Shown: one piece after another, positions 1 through 5,643 of the stretch
Position numbering within the stretch: the first letter of the stretch is position 1
Layout: the number at the start of each line of letters is the position of its first letter
NCBI GenBank assembly: GCA_945952575.1
Contig: CAMFIY010000099.1
Span: 1 to 9,002 of the forward strand
Reading direction: 5' to 3'
DNA: 9,002 nt
From: an uncultured Leucobacter sp.
Lineage (GTDB): Bacteria > Actinomycetota > Actinomycetes > Actinomycetales > Microbacteriaceae
Position numbers and translations under genes: made by a program
Notes under the pieces: generated by a model
What the model was told of the DNA's origin: nothing
The model's database searches: none
Seen by the model: the letters and a program-made list of their open reading frames with translations, nothing else

Positions 1-465
1 GCGGTGGTTCGCACCGCCTCCCGCGCGCACCGCGTGCTTCTCGAGCGCGCGCAGCCCCGGTGTCGTCTTCCGGGTGTCTGAGATCCGCGCCCGGGTGTGC
101 GCGACCTTCTCGACGTACTGCGCCGTGAGCTTCGCGATGCCGCTCATGCGCTGGCTGAAATTCAATGCGACGCGTTCGCCCGTGAGGATGCCCCGAGCCG
201 GGCCGGAGACGCGCGCCAGCACATCTCCCGCGGCGAAGTCCGTGCCGTCCGGCAGGAGATCGGCGACCTCGATGCGCGCGTCCGACTGTCGGAAGGTCTC
301 GGACACGAGGGAGCCTCCGGCGAAGACGCCTGCCTCCCGCGCCACGAGGGCGGCCGAGAGCCCGGCCGTCTCGGGGATGGCGAGCTCCGCGGTGAGGTCG
401 CCCCAGGGCGCGTCCTCCTCGAGCGCCCGCCGCACGACGGATTCGATGATCTGAGCGGTCAGCAC
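1..465 (-). CDS. nadC: Nicotinate-nucleotide pyrophosphorylase (carboxylating), 3' end beyond window
   Basis: Quinolinate phosphoribosyltransferase: converts quinolinate and PRPP to nicotinate mononucleotide, CO2 and pyrophosphate, the last dedicated step of de novo NAD synthesis, in the cytoplasm. The first 155 residues are present; the family is usually about 280-300. Visible family motifs are the N-terminal ALEEDAPWGDLT, then ERVALNFSQRMSGIA, and the quinolinate-binding stretch DTRKTTPGLRALEKHAVR followed by GGGANHR just before the edge. The start is the GTG at 463-465: it gives the expected N-terminus (V/M-LTAQIIESVVRRALEED) and has GAGGAG (475-480, minus strand) nine bases upstream. The start lies inside the end of nadB (7-nt overlap), so translation is probably coupled. 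Third and last visible biosynthetic gene of the nrtR-nadABC operon. The catalytic C-terminal part cannot be judged here. Confidence 0.97.
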   Translation of the reverse strand, partial: MLTAQIIESVVRRALEEDAPWGDLTAELAIPETAGLSAALVAREAGVFAGGSLVSETFRQSDARIEVADLLPDGTDFAAGDVLARVSGPARGILTGERVALNFSQRMSGIAKLTAQYVEKVAHTRARISDTRKTTPGLRALEKHAVRAGGGANHR

Positions 466-2144
466 GATACGAAACTCCTCGGTTCTGAAGCGGTCCGGCC
501 GCTCCGGAGCGCAGTGCGGAACCCGACGGGCGCCGCCGCGTCGCACGGTGGCGTGCGGGTGCTCGGCTCCGATGCGAATACGGCCCGGAAGGCGCGCCGA
601 CGGGTGGCCGCAGGATCCGAGTCCGGGAAGTCCGATCGCTGGTGACTGCCCCGCGACTCCTCGCGTGCCGTCGCCGCCGCGCCGACCATGCCGGCGAGGG
701 CTGCCGCGGCACCCGCGTGCGCGGCGAACACCGCCCCGGCCGCTGCCAGTCCCTCGGCGTCCCGTTCGACGCCGAGGCCCGCGGATACGGCAGCGACGAT
801 CGGCGCGGGAGCCGGCGCGGCAAGACCCGCCAACTTCGGTGCGACCCGCCCCGGAGACGCGGGGAGCCGAACCTGCTCCGCCGTCCGGGCGAGGGACGAG
901 AACCCGGCTCCGCGAGGCTCCCAGCGTTCCCTCGAACCGGCGAATCGTACGGCGGCCAGGCCGGCCCGTCGCCCGAACACCAGCCCCTCGAGCAACGAGT
1001 TCGAGGCGAGACGGTTCCCGCCGTGCACACCGGTCGAGGCGGCCTCACCCGCGACGAAGAGCCCGGGAACCGAACTCCGTCCGTCGAGATCGCTGAGCAC
1101 CCCGCCCATCGTGTAGTGGGCGGCCGGCGATACCGGCACGGGATCCCGGGTCCAGTCATGGCCGTGCTCCCGCGTCGCAGCCGAGATCGCGGGGAACCGC
1201 CGTGCGAGCGTGCCGGGGCCGCCATCGCGCTCGAGTCCGGTCGCATCGAGCCAGACCACCTCCTCCCCGCGCTCCCGGAGCACGCGATGGATCTCGCGGG
1301 AGACCACGTCTCGTGGGGCCAGTTCGGCCGCGGGATCGGCGGCGAGCATGAACCGGCGCCCGGAACCGTCTCGGAGGAACGCACCGGCTCCCCTGACCGC
1401 TTCGGAGATCAGCGTTCCCGCTCCCGCGAGCACGGTCGGATGGAACTGAACGAACTCGAGATCGGAGACCAGCGCGCCGGCGCGCGCGGCCTGCACGATT
1501 CCCGTCCCCTGAGCACCCGGCTCGTTCGATGTGCGCGAATAGAGCGCGGCGTAGCCGCCCGTCGCGAGAACGACCGCGGCCGCCCGCACCGTCTCGGTTC
1601 GACCCGAGCCATGCTGCAGCATCGCCCCGGTCACCGCGCCGGCGTCCTCGACGAGGGAGACGAGCGAGTGCGCGTCGCGCAATCGGATCCGCCCCTCGAG
1701 CAGCGCCCGCCGGAGCAGGTGTCCGTGCAGCACGGCACCCGTCCGGTCTCCGCCCGCGTGCACGATCCGATGCCTCCGATGAGCCGCTTCCAGGCCGAGA
1801 GCCGGATCACCGGTGGCCTCCCGATCCGCCGCGAACCCGTCGTCGATCAGACGGCGCACCGCGGAGCGGCCGTCGCGCACCAGCACCTCGGCGGCCTCTG
1901 CATCGACGATCCCGGCTCCCGCCCGCAACGTGTCCTCCAAGTGCATCCCCACCGTGTCGGAGGCGCCGACCGACGCTGCGATGCCGCCCTGAGCGAGTGC
2001 CGTGTTCCCTCCCGAGAGCGAACGGGTCTCCCCCGCCGTCCCGCTCATGACACCGCACGTGACGAGCTCGACCTCGGCCCCGGCTCGCGCGGCGGCGAGG
2101 GCGCAGGAGAGACCGGCGACACCGGCGCCGATGACGAGGATCAC
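459..2144 (-). CDS. nadB: L-aspartate oxidase
   Basis: FAD-dependent oxidation of L-aspartate to iminoaspartate, the first step of de novo NAD synthesis; the unstable product is passed to NadA. The protein has 561 residues. The N-terminal FAD Rossmann motif is ILVIGAGVAGLS (2-13), followed by SGGNTALAQGGIAAS (44-58), EAAHRRHRIVHAGGDRTG (119-136), LEFVQFHPT (229-237), SEAVRGAGAFLRDGSGRRFM, LAPRDVVSREI and SPAAHYTMGGV, then GVHGGNRLASNSLLEG (372-387). By alignment in my head with the E. coli enzyme, the active-site residues are E119, H235, R278 and H343, all present. The C-terminal helical domain ends with the family signature ESRGSHQRSDFP (497-507), after which about 54 further residues have no family look. 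The start is GTG at 2142-2144, chosen because it puts the FAD motif at the very N-terminus and overlaps the nadA stop (GTGA, 4 nt). No Shine-Dalgarno is visible, so coupling to nadA is likely. Confidence 0.96.
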   Translation of the reverse strand: MILVIGAGVAGLSCALAAARAGAEVELVTCGVMSGTAGETRSLSGGNTALAQGGIAASVGASDTVGMHLEDTLRAGAGIVDAEAAEVLVRDGRSAVRRLIDDGFAADREATGDPALGLEAAHRRHRIVHAGGDRTGAVLHGHLLRRALLEGRIRLRDAHSLVSLVEDAGAVTGAMLQHGSGRTETVRAAAVVLATGGYAALYSRTSNEPGAQGTGIVQAARAGALVSDLEFVQFHPTVLAGAGTLISEAVRGAGAFLRDGSGRRFMLAADPAAELAPRDVVSREIHRVLRERGEEVVWLDATGLERDGGPGTLARRFPAISAATREHGHDWTRDPVPVSPAAHYTMGGVLSDLDGRSSVPGLFVAGEAASTGVHGGNRLASNSLLEGLVFGRRAGLAAVRFAGSRERWEPRGAGFSSLARTAEQVRLPASPGRVAPKLAGLAAPAPAPIVAAVSAGLGVERDAEGLAAAGAVFAAHAGAAAALAGMVGAAATAREESRGSHQRSDFPDSDPAATRRRAFRAVFASEPSTRTPPCDAAAPVGFRTALRSGRTASEPRSFVSC

Positions 2145-3478
2145 GGCCGCGCCGCAAGCATGCGCTCGAGTGCGATCCGGGACTCCGAGGCGATGCGCTC
2201 CGCCACCGTGATACGATTCGGCGTTTCGCCGGCCACGAGGGACTCGAGCGTCCAGGCGAGGTAGGCCGGATGGATCCGGTACATCGTCGAGCAGGGGCAG
2301 ACCACCGGATCGAGGCAGAACACGGTGAGCTCGGGATGCTCCTGCTGCAACCGGTTCACGAGATTGATCTCCGTGCCGACCGCGATCACGTCGCCGGGCC
2401 GGGCCGCATCGATCTGCTTCCGGATGTAGTCGGTGGACCCCGCTCCATCCGCGGCCTCGACCACGGCCGCGGGGCACTCCGGGTGCACGATGACCCGTGC
2501 GCCCGGATGCTCGGCCCGGGCGCGCTCGATCTGCTCGACCGTGAACCGCTTGTGCACGGAGCAGAATCCGTTCCAGAGGATCACCTTCGCGGCGCGGAGC
2601 TGCGTCTCCGTGTTGCCGCCGTTCGCCGCCTGCGGTCGCCACACGGGCATCTCGTCCTCGGAGAGGCCCATCGCCTTGGCCGTGTTGCGGCCGAGGTGCT
2701 GATCGGGGAAGAAGACGACGCGCTGCCCTCGCGCGAACGCCCATTCGAGCACGGCGCGCGCGTTCGATGAGGTGCAGACGATTCCCCCGTTGCGACCGCA
2801 GAACGCCTTGATCGCCGCGGATGAGTTCATGTACGTCACCGGGATCACCGGTTGCCGGCCGTCCGTCCCCGGCTCGCTCCCGAGCACGGCGGTGAGCTGC
2901 CGCCAGCAGTCCTCGACCTGCTCGATCGTGGCCATGTCTGCCATGGAGCAGCCGGCCGCGAGATTCGGCAGTACGACCGCCTGCGACGGGTCGGAGAGGA
3001 TGTCTGCGGTCTCGGCCATGAAGTGCACGCCGCAGAACACGAACGCCTCGGTCTCGGGATGCTCCTTGGCGGCCTGCGCGAGCATGAACGAGTCCCCGAC
3101 GAAGTCGGCGTAGCGGACGACTTCGTCCCGTTGATAGAAGTGACCGAGGATCCGCACCCGTGCGCCCAGCCGCGTCTTGGCGGCGACGATCCACTCGTGC
3201 AGCTGGTCGTCGCTCGCATCCGTGTAGCGGGCCGGCAGCCGTCCCTGCCTGGGTGCATCGCCGGGGATCGCATCCGCCGCGGAGGATCCGGGACCGTAGC
3301 CGGCGCGGCGATCGATGCGCCACGGTTCCTCGGCCAAGCCCGGGTCGCAACTCGAGGCACCGGTCGACCGCAGTGCGATCGGACGCCGGTGGGGTGCGGC
3401 GGGGGCCCCCGACGGGTCATCCCCGCCGAGCGCCTCTCGTTCCGCGGCATCCCTGATGAGTTCGTGCACGCTGGTCAT
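2141..3478 (-). CDS. nadA: Quinolinate synthase A
   Basis: A [4Fe-4S] enzyme condensing iminoaspartate with dihydroxyacetone phosphate to quinolinate. The protein has 445 residues, longer than the roughly 300-370 of many NadA proteins. The catalytic core starts near residue 85. Motifs in order: ILGHFYQRDEVVRYADFVGDS (110-130), FCGVHFMAETADILSDPSQ (148-166), LPNLAAGCSMADMA (170-183), YMNSSAAIKAFCGRNGGIVC (216-235), FFPDQHLGRNTAK (256-268), LWNGFCSVHKRFT (301-313), VHPECP (331-336), GSTDYI and CPCSTMYRIHPAYLAW (394-409). Cluster ligands expected from the E. coli enzyme correspond to C177, C306 and C394 or C396. Residues 1-84 are a low-complexity extension unlike the core. The ATG at 3476-3478 is preceded by GAGGA seven bases upstream, a site that overlaps the stop codon of nrtR (10-nt gap). 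No other start lies between this and the core that fits better. Confidence 0.97.
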   Translation of the reverse strand: MTSVHELIRDAAEREALGGDDPSGAPAAPHRRPIALRSTGASSCDPGLAEEPWRIDRRAGYGPGSSAADAIPGDAPRQGRLPARYTDASDDQLHEWIVAAKTRLGARVRILGHFYQRDEVVRYADFVGDSFMLAQAAKEHPETEAFVFCGVHFMAETADILSDPSQAVVLPNLAAGCSMADMATIEQVEDCWRQLTAVLGSEPGTDGRQPVIPVTYMNSSAAIKAFCGRNGGIVCTSSNARAVLEWAFARGQRVVFFPDQHLGRNTAKAMGLSEDEMPVWRPQAANGGNTETQLRAAKVILWNGFCSVHKRFTVEQIERARAEHPGARVIVHPECPAAVVEAADGAGSTDYIRKQIDAARPGDVIAVGTEINLVNRLQQEHPELTVFCLDPVVCPCSTMYRIHPAYLAWTLESLVAGETPNRITVAERIASESRIALERMLAARP

Positions 3479-3488
3479 CTTCGGGTCC

Positions 3489-4247
3489 TCAATGCTCGCT
3501 GCGATTCGGGAAGTTCTCTGGGGGCCGAGCGGTCTCCGCGTCGGCGAAGCGGTACAACCGCGCCGGGCGGTGCGCGGTGCCCGATTCGAGATCGCCGGTA
3601 TCGACCAGGCGCCCCTGGGCAAGGGACTGGCGGCGGAAGTTCGCCGGGTCCACCGGCCGCCCCTGCACGGCCTCGTGCACGGCGCGCAGCTGCGCGAGCG
3701 TGAACATCGGGCCGAGGAAGCGGTGGGCGACCGCGGCGTACTCCGTCTTCGAGCGCAGCCGGGCGAGGGCGTGCTCGACGATCTCGGCGTGATCGAAGGC
3801 GAGGTCGGGGATCGCGTCGACGGCGAACCAGGCCACATTCGGATCGGGATCCTCCGGCGTTTCCGCGAAGTCCGCCTCCCCGTAGAGCGCCCAGTACGCG
3901 ATGGTGACCAGCCGCTGGGCTGCCGCTGAGCGTTCGACGGCTCCGAAGGAATACAGCTGCTCGAGATAGCCTGGCCGTCGGCGCACGGCGCTCTGGAGGG
4001 TGTTCAGCGCGGTGTCGGCGAGCGTCTCGTCCCACTGGGTCGGTCCGCCCGGCAGCGCCCAGAGACCTCGGAAGGGCATGCGCGTGCGCCGCACGAGCGG
4101 GATCCAGAGGGCACCCTCCCCGGGAGCCGGTCCTCCGGTTGCCGAGATCGCCCCGACCGGCGGCCGAAGGGCGAAGGCGACCGTCGAGACCGCGACGGCC
4201 GGAGGCAGCGTGAGACGCTCGGTCACGTTCGCCTGGGCGTAGAGCAT
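3489..4247 (-). CDS. nrtR: NrtR-family transcriptional repressor of NAD biosynthesis (Nudix-like plus winged helix)
   Basis: Predicted repressor of the nadABC genes that follow; NrtR proteins (NdnR in Corynebacterium glutamicum, NadR in mycobacteria) use a Nudix-derived domain as a NAD-metabolite sensor. The protein has 252 residues. Residues about 17-155 form the Nudix-like domain (RGLWALPGGPTQWDETLADT at 60-79, then LEQLYSFGAVER and RLVTIAYWALY). The Nudix box, normally Gx5Ex7REUxEExGU, reads from G68: the E after G-x5 is kept (E74) but the REUxEE core is NTLQSA, so hydrolysis is unlikely. Residues about 150-235 match the NrtR C-terminal domain: LAFDHAEIVEHALARLRSKTEY, FLGPMFTLAQLRAVHEAVQG, DPANFRRQ, LVDTG and RPARLYRF. 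The ATG at 4245-4247 has GGGGGA (minus strand) about four bases upstream; an in-frame ATG at 4283 falls inside the operator and is rejected. The last 15 residues are tail-like. First gene of the operon, ten bases before nadA. Confidence 0.92.
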   Translation of the reverse strand: MLYAQANVTERLTLPPAVAVSTVAFALRPPVGAISATGGPAPGEGALWIPLVRRTRMPFRGLWALPGGPTQWDETLADTALNTLQSAVRRRPGYLEQLYSFGAVERSAAAQRLVTIAYWALYGEADFAETPEDPDPNVAWFAVDAIPDLAFDHAEIVEHALARLRSKTEYAAVAHRFLGPMFTLAQLRAVHEAVQGRPVDPANFRRQSLAQGRLVDTGDLESGTAHRPARLYRFADAETARPPENFPNRSEH

Positions 4248-4271
4248 GCATCCCCCATCTTCGGATCCTCG

Positions 4272-4296
4272 ACTTAAAGTCACTTAGACCATAAGT
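4272..4296. promoter_or_regulatory. Probable NrtR operator (25-bp imperfect palindrome)
   Basis: Left arm ACTTAAAGTC (4272-4281), five-base centre ACTTA (4282-4286), right arm GACCATAAGT (4287-4296). The arms are inverted repeats with 8 of 10 positions paired. The GTC-N5-GAC core resembles NrtR sites I recall from other phyla. It lies 25 bases upstream of the nrtR start, in an AT-rich island of otherwise GC-rich sequence, which fits autoregulation of the nrtR-nadABC operon. The assignment to NrtR is inferred from position and symmetry. Confidence 0.72.
4288..4293 (-). promoter_or_regulatory. Candidate -10 box of the nrtR-nadABC promoter
   Basis: On the minus strand this hexamer reads TATGGT, four of six matches to TATAAT. 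It sits inside the right arm of the palindrome, so repressor binding would block polymerase. It would place the transcript start near 4280 and leave a leader of about 33 nt before the ATG at 4247. No convincing -35 box is visible, as is common in actinobacteria. Confidence 0.35.
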
Positions 4297-4369
4297 AAGC
4301 GTATGCCCGCGCCGTCACCCGGTCAAGCGGGTTCCGCGCGAACGACCGGCGGAGCGTCGAGGCTGCCGG

Positions 4370-4375
4370 TAGGGT
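4370..4375 (+). promoter_or_regulatory. Candidate -10 box; leaderless start of the zinc-ribbon-like gene
   Basis: TAGGGT ends seven bases before the ATG at 4383, the distance expected between a -10 box and a transcript start that coincides with the start codon. There is no Shine-Dalgarno sequence before this ATG. Both facts fit a leaderless mRNA, a common arrangement in actinobacteria. No clear -35 box is seen. Confidence 0.5.
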
Positions 4376-4382
4376 TATCGGC

Positions 4383-5111
4383 ATGAAGGCCACCCCCGCG
4401 CAGCAGCAGCGACTGCTCGATCTGCAAGAGCTCGACACCACGCTGGCGCGATTGCGCCGACGCCGCACTCAGCTGCCGGAGCGTGCCGAGCTGGCCGGGA
4501 TGCAGGGCGAGCTGACCGCGGCCAAAGACGCGTTCATGGCCGTGCAACGCGAACTCGATGCGCAGAACGCCGAGATCTCCCGCTTCGAGGACGACGTGGA
4601 GACGGTGCGAGCGCGTCGTCGCCGCGATGAGGAGCTGCTCGCCGTCAGCACCTCCCCCAAGGAGGCGCAGGCGCTGCAGGACGAGCTGGACGTGCTCGCC
4701 CGCCGTCAGTCAGAACTCGAGGATCGCGAGCTCGAGCTGATGGAGGCGAACGAGGCGACGCAAGCGAGCTACGCCGAGGCATCCCAGGCGCTCGCGAGCG
4801 TCGACGCCCGCCGCGGCGAGCTGACCGGGGCGATCGCAGCCGCCGAGGGCGGCATCGACGCCGAGCTCGCACAGACGGCGGAGGCCCGAGCCGGTCTGGC
4901 CGCCGAGGTGCAGGGTGACCTGCTCGACCTGTACGAGCGGACGCGAGCCCGGGGCGGCGTCGGCGCCGCACGACTGCGCGGCAACGTCTCCGAGGGCAGC
5001 AACATGGCGCTCGCTCCGGCGGAGCTGAGCGACATCCGTGCCGCCGCAGCCGACGAGGTCGTGTTCTGCCCGCAGAGCGGAGCCATCCTCGTGCGCATCG
5101 AGGGAGAATAG
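4383..5111 (+). CDS. C4-type zinc ribbon (DUF164/CdsZ-like) coiled-coil protein with degenerate zinc site
   Basis: Cytoplasmic protein of the family often annotated as zinc ribbon domain-containing protein; its role is poorly defined. The protein has 242 residues, normal for the family. Residues 1-175 are a long, strongly charged coiled coil opening with the family signature (KATPAQQQRLLDLQELDTTL, 2-21), followed by SPKEAQALQDELDVLARRQS (91-110) and LEDRELELMEANE. Residues about 178-240 are the globular tail: DLLDLYERTRARGGVGAARL (179-198), then the ribbon. Family members normally carry CxGC and CxxC; here these read S203-E-G-S206 and C229-P-Q-S232, so three of the four cysteines are serine and zinc binding is unlikely at this site. 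The fold around them (NMALAPAEL, ADEVVFC, GAILVR) is intact, so the gene does not look decayed. ATG at 4383 is probably translated from a leaderless transcript. It ends 91 bases before rnpB. Confidence 0.9.
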   Translation: MKATPAQQQRLLDLQELDTTLARLRRRRTQLPERAELAGMQGELTAAKDAFMAVQRELDAQNAEISRFEDDVETVRARRRRDEELLAVSTSPKEAQALQDELDVLARRQSELEDRELELMEANEATQASYAEASQALASVDARRGELTGAIAAAEGGIDAELAQTAEARAGLAAEVQGDLLDLYERTRARGGVGAARLRGNVSEGSNMALAPAELSDIRAAAADEVVFCPQSGAILVRIEGE

Positions 5112-5185
5112 TCGGTTCTCCCTCCGCGAGGCTCCGGAGAGGTCCGCTGAGGCCGACACTCGCCACTCTTCGCCGTGCCTTCCGT

Positions 5186-5191
5186 TAGGCT
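5186..5191 (+). promoter_or_regulatory. Candidate -10 box of rnpB
   Basis: TAGGCT resembles the TAGGGT-like -10 boxes elsewhere in the window and lies 11 bases before the first paired base of RNase P RNA. The transcript would then begin a few bases upstream of helix P1. No -35 box of quality is seen, so this is tentative. The 74 bases between the preceding stop codon and this box hold only a weak hairpin (CCTC-CGC-GAGG, 5121-5131). Confidence 0.4.
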
Positions 5192-5202
5192 GAACCGGGA
5201 AT

Positions 5203-5572
5203 GGGTCGGCCGGACGGTCGCGTCGTGACGCTTCGGCGTCGCGCCGAGGAACGTCCGGGCTGCGCAGAGGAGAACGGTGGGTAACGCCCACCCGGGGCAA
5301 CCCGCGAGAAAGTGCAACAGAGAGTAGACCGCCGGGCCCGGTTCGCCGGGCCGGGTAAGGGTGAAAGGGTGGGGTAAGAGCCCACCGGCGCCCGTGGCGA
5401 CACGGGCGGCCAGGTAAACCTCGTTCGCAGCAAGGCCAGACAGCAGACGTTGACGCTCCTCGCCGAGTCTGCGGGTAGGCCGCTAGAGGGTGTCGGCAAC
5501 GGCACTCCGAGATAGATGACCGTCACCGCCTCGTTCGCGAAGCGGTACAGAACCCGGCGTACAGGCCGGCCC
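5203..5572 (+). ncRNA. rnpB: RNase P RNA, bacterial class A
   Basis: Catalytic RNA that cuts 5' leaders from pre-tRNAs. The ends are set by helix P1: GGGTCGGCC (5203-5211) pairs with GGCCGGCCC (5564-5572), with one U-G pair. P3 is GACGC-TTCG-GCGTC (5227-5240). The two halves of the P4 core are GAGGAACGTCCGGGC (5246-5260) and ACAGAACCCGGC (5547-5558). Conserved core blocks include AACAGAGAGTAGACCGCC (5316-5333), GTGAAAGGGTGGGGTAAGAG (5361-5380) and AGATAGATGACCGTC (5511-5525). A 7-bp GC helix with a TTCG loop (5335-5352) fits P12, and CGCCCGTG-GCGA-CACGGGCG (5389-5408) fits a P13/P14-type arm with a GNRA loop. GGTAA at 5413-5417 is the L15 loop that pairs with the tRNA 3' CCA. About 370 nt, typical for actinobacteria. 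It has no clear hairpin-plus-T terminator downstream. Mature ends may differ by a few bases. Confidence 0.97.
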
Positions 5573-5597
5573 ATTCCCCTTCTCCGTTATCGTCGAC

Positions 5598-5603
5598 TAG
5601 GTT
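5598..5603 (+). promoter_or_regulatory. Candidate -10 box of the lipoprotein gene
   Basis: TAGGTT lies 40 bases before the ATG at 5644, giving a leader of roughly 30 nt that contains the AGGAG ribosome binding site at 5633-5637. Similar boxes precede other genes here. No -35 box of quality is seen. Confidence 0.35.
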
Positions 5604-5643
5604 GATAGCCATCTCCAACCGGAGACATAGTCAGGAGAAGTCG

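Noticed and set aside
642..2264. A 540-codon plus-strand open frame opposite nadB
   Set aside because: High GC creates long antisense frames; NadB on the other strand has full motif conservation and this frame has none.
459..3350. A 963-codon minus-strand open frame
   Set aside because: Only its last 561 codons (from 2144) are nadB. The upstream part is a shadow of nadA in another frame: it is Arg/Gly-rich and has no family motifs.
2852..3703. Plus-strand open frame opposite nadA and nrtR
   Set aside because: It spans two well-supported genes on the opposite strand and has no recognisable protein features.
3489..4283. Longer NrtR starting at an ATG at 4283
   Set aside because: This start would lie inside the operator palindrome and lacks a ribosome binding site; the ATG at 4247 has GGGGGA just upstream and gives a normal N-terminus.
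5111..5202. Intrinsic terminator between the zinc-ribbon-like gene and rnpB
   Set aside because: Only short imperfect stems are present (such as 5121-5131) and no T-run follows, so I do not call one.
5335..5352. Strong GC hairpin with TTCG loop as a terminator
   Set aside because: It is an internal helix (P12-like) of RNase P RNA, not a transcription stop.
5185..5574. Minus-strand open frame of 129 codons
   Set aside because: It lies across rnpB, whose conserved RNA structure explains the sequence; the peptide has no family look.
5602..5643. TTG start at 5602 for the lipoprotein
   Set aside because: It would place 14 extra charged residues before the signal peptide and overlap the candidate -10 box; the ATG at 5644 has a well-spaced AGGAG.
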